This document shows, piece by piece, positions 35,273-44,195 of a stretch of 64,000 nt of DNA. The position numbers were made by a program, and so were the translations under genes. Each line of letters starts with the position of its first letter. Within the stretch, counting starts at the first letter, position 1. The notes under the pieces were generated by a model. It made no database searches. It saw nothing but the letters and a program-made list of their open reading frames with translations, and was not told the origin of the DNA. This DNA is from JAVBNT01 sp031551355. Lineage in GTDB: Bacteria; Vulcanimicrobiota; CADAWZ01. The stretch spans positions 81,460 to 145,459 of the forward strand of contig JAVBNT010000002.1 of NCBI GenBank assembly GCA_031551355.1, written 5' to 3'.

Positions 35273-35765
35273 CAGCTATCTCCTCTTCGTAAATTGCTCC
35301 AAGAATACCGTTTACAAACTTTCCCGCATCTCCCGCACTGAAAATACCGGCCAGCGTTACAGCCTGATCGATTGAAACAGAGTAAGGAATATCATCGACA
35401 TAAAACATTTCAAAAAGAGCTATTTTCAGGATATTTTTTTCTACTTTACCGACCCTGTTATAATCCCAGTTAATAAGTTTAGACTCAATTTTTTTGTCAA
35501 ACTCTTTGGATTGTCTGATCACACCGGAAATAACCATCGTTATAAACGCTCTGAATTCAGGTTCGGACAAATATTCCTGTATCTTGATCTTTTCTTCAAG
35601 AATGCGTTTTTTCTTTTTCTTAAATTCCGGAAAAAGAGCTTCCAAAACTTCATCATCAATACTGTAAAGAGCATTTTCCTCAGCATCAATGGCATTAATA
35701 CCAGTCAGCTCCATTTGAAACAGAGCATTCAAAACAATAACTCTTGCAATCGTACGTCTTTTCAC
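35247..35765 (-). CDS. nusB: Transcription antitermination factor NusB
   Basis: 172-residue helical protein of the NusB family, which binds boxA RNA with S10 (NusE) during rRNA transcription. Recognisable segments are the N-terminal RRTIARVIVLNALFQMELT, the central INWDYNRVGKVEKNILKIA and the C-terminal SIDQAVTLAGIFSAGDAGKF. A Lys/Glu-rich insertion (FKKKKKRILEEKIKIQ) makes it slightly longer than usual (about 140 residues). It lies between accC and the penicillin-binding protein gene on the same strand. Confidence 0.93.
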   Translation of the reverse strand: MKRRTIARVIVLNALFQMELTGINAIDAEENALYSIDDEVLEALFPEFKKKKKRILEEKIKIQEYLSEPEFRAFITMVISGVIRQSKEFDKKIESKLINWDYNRVGKVEKNILKIALFEMFYVDDIPYSVSIDQAVTLAGIFSAGDAGKFVNGILGAIYEEEIADGGEQKET

Positions 35766-35796
35766 TATTACTCCCTTAAATCCATAATAACCTTAC

Positions 35797-37170
35797 TTAC
35801 TTCTTATCGAAACGGGCCGTCGCCAGCACCGAATCCAAATTCCTCTCAACAAAAGAAGTGGAAATATTACCGCTTCTAAATGCCTCACTCCTTATAAAAG
35901 CCTTGTGAAACGGAATAGTTGTCTTTACCCCTTCAATAACAAACTCACTAAGCGCCCTGTCAAGAACGGCAAGCGCCTCTTCCCTATTATTACCGAAAGC
36001 AATTATCTTTGCAAGCAGGGAATCATAAAACGGGCTGACAGTGGCCGACTGATATATATGCGTATCTATTCTTATTCCAGGCCCGCCGGGAAGCAGAAGT
36101 TTCGATATCGTTCCGGTAGAGGGGGAAAAATTATTAAAAGGATCTTCTGAGTTTATTCGACATTCAATACTATGTCCCCTTAATTTTATATCATCTTTTG
36201 AAAAAGAAATTTTTTCTCCGGCCGCAGTTTTTATCTGCTCTTTCAGGAGATCTACCGATGTAACCATCTCGGTAACCGGATGTTCAACCTGAATACGCGT
36301 ATTCATCTCCATAAAATAAAATTTATTTTCACTCAGATCATAAATAAATTCAACGGTTCCGACCGTAAAGTAATTACAGGCGGCGGCAGCCTTAACAGCG
36401 GCCTCCCCCATCTGCTCCCGCAATTCTTTCGTAAGCGCCGGGCTGGGCGACTCTTCAACAAGTTTCTGGTTACGGCGCTGCGAAGAACAATCGCGCTCAC
36501 CGAGATGAACAATATTTCCATGTTTATCAGCCAGAATCTGAAATTCTATGTGACGGGCAGAGTCAATAAACTTTTCAAGGTACATTCTGTCGTCACCGAA
36601 AGAAACCGCAGCCTCTCTCTGGGCCATGTGGAATTGTTTTTCCAGATCCTGAGAATTTCTGAGGATTCTCATCCCCTTGCCGCCGCCGCCAGAAACGGCC
36701 TTGAGCATTACAGGATAACCGGTTTTCTCCGCAAATTCAGACGCGTCTTCAAAGTTTTTCAGAACAGGACTTCCGGGCACAACAGGAACGCCGGCAGAAA
36801 TCATTGTTTCTCTTGCTCTGGCCTTATCTCCCATAGCCTGTATTGATTCTATGGAAGGCCCGATAAAAACTATACCGTGTGACGCACATATTTCTGCAAA
36901 ACGTACATTTTCCGAGAGTAAGCCGTAACCGGGATGAATCGCATCGGCACCGCTCACTATTGCGGCTGAAATTATATTGGCAATATTCAGATAACTGTCT
37001 TTAACCGAAGCCGGTCCGATACAGTAGGACTCGTCCGCAGTCCTTACATGCAGAGACTCACAGTCGGCCTCAGAATAAACGGCTACAGAAGCGATTCCCA
37101 TATCTTTGCATGCCCTGACAATTCTCAGAGCAATCTCACCTCTGTTGGCGATCAATATTTTCTTAAACAC
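35797..37170 (-). CDS. accC: Acetyl-CoA carboxylase, biotin carboxylase subunit
   Basis: 457-residue biotin carboxylase that carboxylates carrier-bound biotin with ATP and bicarbonate. It begins FKKILIANRGEIALRIVRAC, carries the Gly-rich ATP lid AVSGGGGKGMRI, IEFQILADKHGNIVHLGERD, SSQRRNQKLVEESPSP and the catalytic region FYFMEMNTRIQVEHPVTEMV, and ends with FSPSTGTI and SPFYDSLLAKIIAFG. It follows the carrier-like gene by 10 bases. The carrier-like protein lacks biotinyl lysine, so AccC must use a carrier encoded elsewhere. Confidence 0.96.
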   Translation of the reverse strand: MFKKILIANRGEIALRIVRACKDMGIASVAVYSEADCESLHVRTADESYCIGPASVKDSYLNIANIISAAIVSGADAIHPGYGLLSENVRFAEICASHGIVFIGPSIESIQAMGDKARARETMISAGVPVVPGSPVLKNFEDASEFAEKTGYPVMLKAVSGGGGKGMRILRNSQDLEKQFHMAQREAAVSFGDDRMYLEKFIDSARHIEFQILADKHGNIVHLGERDCSSQRRNQKLVEESPSPALTKELREQMGEAAVKAAAACNYFTVGTVEFIYDLSENKFYFMEMNTRIQVEHPVTEMVTSVDLLKEQIKTAAGEKISFSKDDIKLRGHSIECRINSEDPFNNFSPSTGTISKLLLPGGPGIRIDTHIYQSATVSPFYDSLLAKIIAFGNNREEALAVLDRALSEFVIEGVKTTIPFHKAFIRSEAFRSGNISTSFVERNLDSVLATARFDKK

Positions 37171-37180
37171 AAGTTCTGTC

Positions 37181-37606
37181 TCAACTTTCTGTAGAAATGG
37201 AAATTATTGGCGTTCCATAATCAACTATCTCACCGTTTTTCACATGAAATACCGAGATTTTGCCGGGAACACCGGCTTTAATCTCATAAGGAATTCCAAT
37301 AGACTCTACATGGCCGACAATCTGGCCTTCGTCAATTAAAGAACCGTCGGTAAGGCCTGCGGTTCTTTTAAAAATGCCGATATAAGTAGATTTTATTAAA
37401 CAATCGGAACCACATTCAACATTTATGCAATCAGACGCATCTTCTACTGATGAAAAGTCGCACTCAACTTCCTGAGAGGGGAATTTTACCCGTAAATAAC
37501 GGGAAGATTCGGCAACCTCAATTTCCTCCACCGACGAATCTTTCATTGATTCAAAAATACGTCCCAGTTCAAATTTTGAAAAAAAATCAGCATCTAAGCT
37601 GCACAT
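37181..37606 (-). CDS. Biotin carboxyl carrier-like protein without the biotinylated lysine
   Basis: 141-residue protein in the accB position beside accC. Its last about 70 residues align with the biotinyl domain: LIKSTYIGIFKRTAGLTDGS matches the usual VRSPMVGTFYRTPSP region, and KISVFHVKNGEIVDYGTPI matches the C-terminal half. Where the carrier has EAMKMMNQI the sequence reads ESIGIPYEI, so the biotin-accepting Lys is Gly and no Lys is within five residues. ATG 37606 follows AAGGAGAG. It resembles plant BADC proteins, which assemble with the carboxylase but carry no biotin; a regulatory or structural role is inferred. Confidence 0.85.
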   Translation of the reverse strand: MCSLDADFFSKFELGRIFESMKDSSVEEIEVAESSRYLRVKFPSQEVECDFSSVEDASDCINVECGSDCLIKSTYIGIFKRTAGLTDGSLIDEGQIVGHVESIGIPYEIKAGVPGKISVFHVKNGEIVDYGTPIISISTES

Positions 37607-37607
37607 A

Positions 37608-38483
37608 CTAAGCTCTCCTTTCGGCACATATCACCCTGTCTCTTCCGCAAAGATCTTTGAGAACGGAAATATTTTCAAAACCACTGCGCAAAAACAGAGC
37701 CACCGTCTCTCCGGCACGGCTGTCGGCAATTTCAACCGCCAAACGTCCGCCGGCAGTCATAAACTTTCCGGCACCCGCCAGTATCGCTTCTGTTATATCA
37801 AGCCCTCCGCCGGTGCTGAACAATGCCTGATGCGGCTCAAACAGTCTTACTTCATCAGATATAAAATCATCTTTTGCTATATACGGCGGGTTGGATACTA
37901 TTATATCAAAACACATTCCGTCAGGAACGGATTCAAATAAATTGCTGACAAAGAAATCAATTCTATCCGCAACTCCAAGACGGCTCGCATTGCTGGCAGC
38001 GGCAGAAACAGCATGTTCCGAAATATCTACAGCCACAATTGAGGCATCTGAAATATAATATGCAAGTGAAACTGCTATGGCACCGCTGCCGGTACCAATA
38101 TCAAGAATAAGAGGTCTTTTCAGTCCGGCTTTTTGTATATACTCTATGGTATTCTCCACAAGCAGCTCTGTTTCCGGACGCGGAATAAGACAAGAGGGCG
38201 AGACTTCAAAGTCAAGAGACATAAATTCCCTGTGACCGGTTATATATGAAACAGGCTCACCCGTCAGGCGCCTGTTAAACAACACACAAAACGACTGTAT
38301 TTGCTCATCGGACAAAGGAGTCTGAAGTTCCTTAAAAAAAGATACGGTGTCAATTTCCAGAGCCTGCTCCATTAAAACGCGACATTCAAGAGCAACATCA
38401 GTCCCTTCACCGGCAGAATAATTTAACAATCTGGCGGCACAACTGCAAGCAGCGGCAACGGTAATGTCCTTAGATTTCATCAT
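37608..38483 (-). CDS. prmC: Release factor glutamine methyltransferase
   Basis: 291-residue SAM-dependent enzyme methylating the GGQ glutamine of release factors. Evidence: SAM site LILDIGTGSGAIAVSLAY, VAVDISEHAV and the amide-binding IIVSNPPYIAKDDF, plus the helical N-terminal domain ending in YITGHREFMSLDF. It overlaps the end of prfA by 14 bases, the classical prfA-prmC pair, so enzyme and substrate are produced together. Confidence 0.95.
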   Translation of the reverse strand: MMKSKDITVAAACSCAARLLNYSAGEGTDVALECRVLMEQALEIDTVSFFKELQTPLSDEQIQSFCVLFNRRLTGEPVSYITGHREFMSLDFEVSPSCLIPRPETELLVENTIEYIQKAGLKRPLILDIGTGSGAIAVSLAYYISDASIVAVDISEHAVSAAASNASRLGVADRIDFFVSNLFESVPDGMCFDIIVSNPPYIAKDDFISDEVRLFEPHQALFSTGGGLDITEAILAGAGKFMTAGGRLAVEIADSRAGETVALFLRSGFENISVLKDLCGRDRVICAERRA

Positions 38484-39549
38484 CCTGGGACACAGCTATT
38501 GCCTGCTGTTGGGAATGAAGCGTAAGAGCGTCAAAAACAGGATCAAGATCGCCTTCCATAATGAACTCAAGATTATGGAGGCTAAGCCCTATCCTGTGAT
38601 CTGTCAGCCTGCTCTGAGGAAAATTATAAGTTCTGATCTTTTCACTCCTGTCACCGGAACCAACCTGTTGCTTTCTGGCGCTGGCAAGCTCATTTTCTTT
38701 CTTTATCTGCTCCTGTTCCATAAGCTTTGCCCTCAGCAACCTCATAGCTTTATCACGGTTTTGATGCTGTGAGCGTTCGTCCTGACAGGCAACAACGATC
38801 CCTGTCGGCAAGTGTGTTATCCTTATTGCCGAGTCGGTTTTATTAACATGCTGTCCGCCGGCACCTGAAGAACGGTAAGTATCGACCCTTAAATCGGCAA
38901 TATTTATCTGGATATCAACATCTTCAGGTTCTACAAGCACGGCAACCGTAACCGTCGAAGTATGTACCCTGCCGCTCGACTCCGTTGCCGGAACACGCTG
39001 CACTCTGTGAACGCCGCTCTCATATTTCAGCCTTGAATAAACATTCTTTCCGGAAATAGAGAAAACGACTTCCTTTACGCCGCCAAGACCGGTCATATTA
39101 GAGTTGATGATCTCTGTTTTCCAACCTTTTTTTTCAGCATATTTACAATACATCCTGAAAAGCTCTCCGGCAAAAAGTGCGGCTTCATCTCCGCCGGCAC
39201 CGCCCCGTATTTCCATAAGAATATCTTTTTCATCATAAGGGTCTTTAGGCAATAACATTATATAAAGCCTGTCCTTAAGAGATTCAAACTCTTTCGTCTG
39301 AGAGTCAAGTTCCGATGAGATATATTCACTAAGTTCGGAATCTTCCTCATATCGCAGCAAGTTTTTGCTCTCTTCTATATCCTTTATAAGGTTCTTATAA
39401 TCTCTGTAAAGATTTACAGTCTCCTCAAGAGAAATTCTCTCTTTGTTTATTACTTTAAACTTTTCCGGATCAGAAGCAATTTCGGCGTTACAAAGATGTT
39501 TTCCAAGTTCTTCGTAACGCTGCTCGATCAAATCTAGCTTTTTTTCCAA
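38470..39549 (-). CDS. prfA: Peptide chain release factor 1
   Basis: 359-residue class I release factor for UAA/UAG stops. The RF1 type is shown by the PAT tripeptide in VQRVPATESSGRVHTSTVTV; the GGQ loop is in YRSSGAGGQHVNKTDSAIR, the substrate of PrmC encoded next. Domain I is coiled helical (residues 1-100). Full length for RF1. Confidence 0.97.
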   Translation of the reverse strand: MEKKLDLIEQRYEELGKHLCNAEIASDPEKFKVINKERISLEETVNLYRDYKNLIKDIEESKNLLRYEEDSELSEYISSELDSQTKEFESLKDRLYIMLLPKDPYDEKDILMEIRGGAGGDEAALFAGELFRMYCKYAEKKGWKTEIINSNMTGLGGVKEVVFSISGKNVYSRLKYESGVHRVQRVPATESSGRVHTSTVTVAVLVEPEDVDIQINIADLRVDTYRSSGAGGQHVNKTDSAIRITHLPTGIVVACQDERSQHQNRDKAMRLLRAKLMEQEQIKKENELASARKQQVGSGDRSEKIRTYNFPQSRLTDHRIGLSLHNLEFIMEGDLDPVFDALTLHSQQQAIAVSQDDEI

Positions 39550-39593
39550 GTGATTTAAGCCTCCGGTTTTATAAATTATGAATAATTAAAATA

Positions 39594-40205
39594 CTAATAG
39601 CAAAGCGGCAATTCATCAATCTGGTAAACATACTCCGTCTTTCTTGGAGTCTGATGACAGCTACGGCAGCGGGCTTCGTATTTTTCAGATGCGGCAATTA
39701 AAACGGTAGGGCTGTCATAATCAGCCGGCCGGCCGTCTATTATACGCTGCGAGTGACTGGCATCGGCGCCGCATACGACACAAATCGCCCTGAGCTTATC
39801 GACAGACTCGGCAATTGCCATCAGAAACGGCATCGGACCAAACGGTTCTCCGCGAAAATCCATATCCAATCCGGCAACAATAACCCTATACCCCTTATGG
39901 GCAAGCGTATCACAAATGTCGACAACTTCATTGACAAAAAATTGCACTTCATCTATGGCGACAACCTGGGTGGAGTCTTCTAAAAGATCCAGTATATCAT
40001 GCGGATGGTCTACCGGCAACGCCGTTTCTTCAAGGCCGCTGTGTGAAGAAACTTTATTTATTCCAAACCGGTTGTCCACAGAAGGTTTAAAAACCTGTAC
40101 CTTCTGCCTGGCTATCTGAGCTCTCTTTACTCTTCTTATAAGCTCTTCACTTTTCCCGCTGAACATGCTTCCGCAAATTACTTCAAGCGAACCTTTTACC
40201 TTCAT
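39594..40205 (-). CDS. tdk: Thymidine kinase
   Basis: 203-residue type II thymidine kinase salvaging thymidine to dTMP. Evidence: P-loop GSMFSGKSEELIRRVKRAQ, VVAIDEVQFF, VIVAGLDMDFRGEPFGPMP, and zinc-ribbon cysteines in ICVVCGADAS and RCRSCH. ATG overlaps the thyX TGA as ATGA. With thyX it supplies dTMP; a CNT-type nucleoside transporter at 55726-56988 could feed it. Confidence 0.96.
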   Translation of the reverse strand: MKVKGSLEVICGSMFSGKSEELIRRVKRAQIARQKVQVFKPSVDNRFGINKVSSHSGLEETALPVDHPHDILDLLEDSTQVVAIDEVQFFVNEVVDICDTLAHKGYRVIVAGLDMDFRGEPFGPMPFLMAIAESVDKLRAICVVCGADASHSQRIIDGRPADYDSPTVLIAASEKYEARCRSCHQTPRKTEYVYQIDELPLCY

Positions 40206-40921
40206 ATCTTCTTACCGCCGTCATATAATCTTTTCATTTTTTCAAAGCATTTCCAGTCTTCCTGACTGCAGGAACCGGAAATACATTCAGGACCGGCATT
40301 TTCAAATATTGCCGGAGATATCTTCATAAGCTCTTTAAGCATCTTCCAGGCAAGCTTGCGGATTTCCCACTGCGCCTTTTTACAGCATCTAAGCGAGAAA
40401 AAATGCAAAAGCTCCCTGGCATTCATCGTTAAAACAAGATTCGTAGAAAAAGCGGATGGCAAAATATACCTTGCATCCTCGGAAGGAATACCTGTTCTGA
40501 CCAATGTCTCGTAGAAATCACATATTCCGGAAACAATTTCCCTAAAACGCCCGCACAACTTCTCATCTTCCGCAATTCTCGGAGGCACAATATAGCTGTC
40601 TCTATCACTCAGACCCACATATCTCTGACTCTGTTGTGAAAAAGAAGCTATTCTGTGGCGGACGAGCTGATGGCTGGTTACTCTTGATATACTTTCAATA
40701 GAAAAAGTATATACGGCATGTTCCAGAACAGACAAATGCCCTTTGGAAACGGCATCCCGGATGCGCTTCTTTATTTTTTCTTCGCCAATTGAAGAAAAAA
40801 GCTCCGAGGCAGAGCTTTCAGAATAACAAACCCTTGCAGCAGAAGCAACAACTCTCTGTGCGTCAGGGGTAAAAGAAACCAGAGAAACTTTCAAATTACA
40901 CCTCAAAGAGACGGATCTCAT
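40202..40921 (-). CDS. thyX: FAD-dependent thymidylate synthase
   Basis: 239-residue flavin-dependent enzyme making dTMP from dUMP. The family signature RHRIASFSQQSQRYV (RHRx7S) is present; HLSVLEHAVYTFSIE near the start and FFSLRCCKKAQWEIRKLA near the end also match. It is followed by tdk with a four-base overlap. A hairpin between rpmE and thyX suggests thyX begins its own transcript or is read through at a low level. Confidence 0.96.
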   Translation of the reverse strand: MRSVSLRCNLKVSLVSFTPDAQRVVASAARVCYSESSASELFSSIGEEKIKKRIRDAVSKGHLSVLEHAVYTFSIESISRVTSHQLVRHRIASFSQQSQRYVGLSDRDSYIVPPRIAEDEKLCGRFREIVSGICDFYETLVRTGIPSEDARYILPSAFSTNLVLTMNARELLHFFSLRCCKKAQWEIRKLAWKMLKELMKISPAIFENAGPECISGSCSQEDWKCFEKMKRLYDGGKKI

Positions 40922-40937
40922 CTCTGCAATACTATAT

Positions 40938-40965
40938 AAAGAGGAGAGTTTTCACTCCCCTCTTT
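40938..40965 (-). terminator. Terminator after rpmE
   Basis: Arms AAAGAGGAGAGT (40938-40949) and ACTCCCCTCTTT (40954-40965) pair with one mismatch around a four-base loop, 27 bases after the rpmE stop. Confidence 0.65.
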
Positions 40966-40991
40966 AAAGTTGCAATATTAAAATAAATATG

Positions 40992-41201
40992 CTATGACTC
41001 TTTTATGCCATAACGCTGACGGAATTTCTCCACCTGTCCTTCTTTTGTGTTGAAAGACTTCTGTTTGCCTGTATAAAACGGATGGCAGGCAGAACAAACT
41101 TCAACTTTTACTACTTTTTTCGTGGAGTAGGAAGGGAAAGAACTACCGCAGCTGCAGGTAACGGTTGTTTCATTGAAAACCGGATGAATTTTATCTTTCA
41201 T
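40992..41201 (-). CDS. rpmE: Ribosomal protein L31, zinc type
   Basis: 69-residue large-subunit ribosomal protein of the C+ zinc-binding form: cysteines in TCSCGSSF and VCSACHPFYTGKQ coordinate zinc. ATG 41201 follows GAGGTG at 6 bases; a longer frame to 41288 is rejected. The zinc form implies growth under zinc-replete conditions, with no C-minus paralogue in the window. Confidence 0.95.
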   Translation of the reverse strand: MKDKIHPVFNETTVTCSCGSSFPSYSTKKVVKVEVCSACHPFYTGKQKSFNTKEGQVEKFRQRYGIKES

Positions 41202-41384
41202 TATAATCACCTCAAAAAATATTAATATTTTTAAAATCCAATTACTAAACAGCCGGATAATTATAACACAATGAAATGTTCTTGGCAATAAGGTTTTTGC
41301 CGCTTTTTAATAAAAACAGTGTTTGTATCCGACGGGTAAAAAAAAACGGCTATGTCAAAGCGGCATAATCAAGTTTTGAGAAAA

Positions 41385-41670
41385 ACATGATCTTTTTGAC
41401 CTCCGGACATATTAATAGGGTTGGCAATGCGGGCATTCATACCGCACGCCGGACACTTTTAACATCCTCACAAAACGTATTGGCAGTCATTACAATAATC
41501 GGCACCAGACCAAACCTTGCCGCTTCTCAGAGTGCGGAGATATCTTTTGCAGCCTCATAGATATGTATCCCTGGCATATGAACATCCGTTACCATCATGT
41601 CCAGGCGACAGAGAGCATGTTCAAATTTTTACACAGCAAACAGATCTTTTTCCGCAACATCCATATATGG
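41385..41670 (-). pseudogene. Degraded response-regulator receiver domain
   Basis: In the 607-base gap between rpmE and pilin cluster B, the minus strand still reads AEKDLFAV-stop-KFEH, LDMMVTDVHMPGIHIYEAAK (phospho-Asp region at 41573-41605), VPIIVMTANTFCEDVKSVRR (beta-4 Thr region at about 41460-41505), and, after a frameshift, CGMNARIANPINMSGGQ (41400-41448), where the invariant KP Lys is Asn. Two stops and a shift make it non-functional. It resembles the receiver of a hybrid sensor kinase. No kinase remnant was identified. Confidence 0.7.
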
Positions 41671-41808
41671 GACTTCAAGAAAACAATACAGTATAATCAT
41701 ATCAATACGGCAATCAAAATATCATGGGCCGTAATTTCCCGCACGAATAAATACTATCCCCGGATAATACAGCGCTTTTTGCCGGTGCGAACGGAAATGA
41801 CCATCCAT

Positions 41809-44130
41809 CTAAAATTTGTTGAACAAAAGCTGAGAAAGCATATAACTTCCCTGGGGCAGCGCTACAGAAATTGAGGACAAAGACGGGTCATAACGTATTG
41901 AAAAATTATTGGCGTCGTATACCTTCATACTGCCCTCGCAAACAACAATACCTTCCAGCGATACATCCCCTTGAGACGGTTCAATAACTATGTTATTTTT
42001 AGCATACAAAACTCCCCTTATGTTGGAAGTAGGAACAAACGGAGAGTAAGCGGATGATTCGGAAACCTGCCCCGATACAGGATTTAAAGAAGCCGGATCC
42101 CTGCTCATCAACTCATAAATATAAGTTTCAGGGGTATTATAGCCTGTTTCCGAAGTTATACCATAGCTTTTTAGCATCTCTTTGAGGGTTTTACCTGAAG
42201 AAACTGTCTGAGACAGCAGGTTTTTCACATAGTCCTTGTATTTTTTACTGCTGATCTCAGGCAAATTTGCAAGATCAAATGGCAAAGGTACTTTCTGAGC
42301 CGCATCACGTACGTCATGAGGAGCATAATATTTTGCAAAAGTAGCCGAGACATACTTAATATTAAGATCATTGTGAGCAAACATCGCGATCTCATTTTCA
42401 CCTTCGGCATCAAGCTTGCCACCGGCCTCAATGGAAATATTATTTTTACCGACAACCTCGCCCTTTCCGGCAAGAAAACCCTTTATGTCGATAGAAGCGT
42501 CCGAATAAAGCATGACTCTATCCTTAACATTCTTTTCACCGAGCATGACGGAACTTCTGGCATATACAGCCTGACGATACTTACCGGAAGAATAATTATT
42601 CATATCTACTTCGGAAGTCGCAAAAACAAAATCTCCTGAAGAAACCTGGACGTTATCGGTTATAGTCATCGCCAGCATATCATTTCTGATTTTAAAGGGA
42701 GACTCTGAAAGAGCATTTTTGTTCAAAGGTTTATCGTTAGGCTTAAAAGCATAAAATTTACTTTTGCCGTTATCTATTTCAAACATCTCACCGTTCAGTT
42801 CATTTTTAATTACTTTTCTGTAAGCTTCTATAGGCCACTGTACCGGCTGGGTCAGTACATCGACAACAGCTCCTAATATACCGCCTCCACTTCCTTCCAA
42901 CTTTTTAAGAATATCATCAATTACAACCATAATACGGCCCTTCTGGAACTTCTCAACAGTAAAACTGTTCGGCGAAAAATCAGTCGGAAAATACATAAAT
43001 TCATAATCTTTTTCCCCTACTGCAGAGATATTCGACTTTTTTGGAGTGTAGTCGAAAGAAGGAAGATTGAGGCGCTGGCAAAGATCTTCAAAAGGTGAAG
43101 GCAACGACTTTGGCCTCTCCACAAATGTATAATTTCCACCGGGAAGATAAACTGATGAAGCCGCAGGCTGCGGGATGGTTATTTTAGGAAGTTCAATACT
43201 TCCGGCAGGCTCAACCCTAACGCCATAGTTCCTCAAATTTGCAGGATTACCTGTGACAAGCTTAACGCTATTAAGCGAAATTGTAGGCTTCTTGGTAAAA
43301 ATCGCCCCGCCATGCATAGAAACAGGACCATTTCCCAAATTATCCGGAGGAGCCGCAGTATCTATATCATTCAGCGCATTCGCTCCTTCAAGAGGCGATG
43401 AGCTTTGGATCGTAAAACCGTCAACAGTAATAACGTTAGGATTTCTGCCGCCATTATCCGAAACGGCAAACTTTCCACGAATATAGCCGTCAAACTCTTT
43501 ACCTACATATAAAGCGGCAGAATACTTATCAGCGCCAAGCCTTGCCTGAAAAATCTTTTCAAGATTACAAACATAATTACGGTTGCGGCCTTCAACGGCA
43601 ATATACACTCCTCCGGCTTTAGGCATTTGAACTACATGTGAGGGGATTTTCGAAATTTCAAGAAACATATCAGCAATAGAACTCTTACCGTCTGCCGGAT
43701 TTATTCCATTAAAAGAATAAAGTTTCAGAGGTTTACCAGACTCATCTGCCGGCAGTGGAGACGGAACAATACTATTTCCGGAAACGCTTTTTCCAAACGC
43801 TATATAAAATTCATCATCTTTCTCACGGCAAACACCATGAACTACAAGACATCCGGCAATATATTTCTCAGAAATATCGTAATTGCCTACCCCCCCGGAA
43901 TACAAAGTATCAGCAGAAGGCCACTTTATATCACCGTCAATTCTTGCCTGCGCATATTCAAGTCCGGCCATTGCAGCCCAATAAGCTCTGGTTTCAGCCT
44001 CAAGTTTATTGGTAAGAAAAGTACTGTGCTGCATTTGAGTCATAGAAGCGGTAAGAAGAATTATCAGCATAGAAACAACAATAAGTGTATATAAAATCAT
44101 TATCCCGCGTTTTGCAAGCAGCTTTTTCAT
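41809..44130 (-). CDS. Giant PilX-like minor pilin (cluster B, distal)
   Basis: 773-residue PilX/GspK-like protein. The N-terminus AKRGIMILYTLIVVSMLIIL lacks Glu5 and is followed by ETRAYWAAMAGLEYAQARI. Middle sections match the other giant PilX proteins (GGVYIAVEGRNRNYVCNLEK; DSVMLGEKNVKDRVMLYSDA-like beta patterns; FLAGKGEVVGKNNISIEAGG), and the C-terminal NFSIRYDPSLSSISV matches the family end signature. ATG follows AAAGG. Last gene of cluster B; it ends against the degraded receiver region. Confidence 0.75.
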   Translation of the reverse strand: MKKLLAKRGIMILYTLIVVSMLIILLTASMTQMQHSTFLTNKLEAETRAYWAAMAGLEYAQARIDGDIKWPSADTLYSGGVGNYDISEKYIAGCLVVHGVCREKDDEFYIAFGKSVSGNSIVPSPLPADESGKPLKLYSFNGINPADGKSSIADMFLEISKIPSHVVQMPKAGGVYIAVEGRNRNYVCNLEKIFQARLGADKYSAALYVGKEFDGYIRGKFAVSDNGGRNPNVITVDGFTIQSSSPLEGANALNDIDTAAPPDNLGNGPVSMHGGAIFTKKPTISLNSVKLVTGNPANLRNYGVRVEPAGSIELPKITIPQPAASSVYLPGGNYTFVERPKSLPSPFEDLCQRLNLPSFDYTPKKSNISAVGEKDYEFMYFPTDFSPNSFTVEKFQKGRIMVVIDDILKKLEGSGGGILGAVVDVLTQPVQWPIEAYRKVIKNELNGEMFEIDNGKSKFYAFKPNDKPLNKNALSESPFKIRNDMLAMTITDNVQVSSGDFVFATSEVDMNNYSSGKYRQAVYARSSVMLGEKNVKDRVMLYSDASIDIKGFLAGKGEVVGKNNISIEAGGKLDAEGENEIAMFAHNDLNIKYVSATFAKYYAPHDVRDAAQKVPLPFDLANLPEISSKKYKDYVKNLLSQTVSSGKTLKEMLKSYGITSETGYNTPETYIYELMSRDPASLNPVSGQVSESSAYSPFVPTSNIRGVLYAKNNIVIEPSQGDVSLEGIVVCEGSMKVYDANNFSIRYDPSLSSISVALPQGSYMLSQLLFNKF

Positions 44131-44195
44131 ATATTTAACTACCTTTCATCAACCTACGTCCCTACGACTCTACCACCCCTCACAGGGGCATACTA

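Noticed and set aside
41563..41874. Plus-strand frame near the end of the PilX-like gene
   Set aside because: It is antisense to the receiver-domain remnant and to the PilX 3' end, both of which have clear homology on the minus strand.
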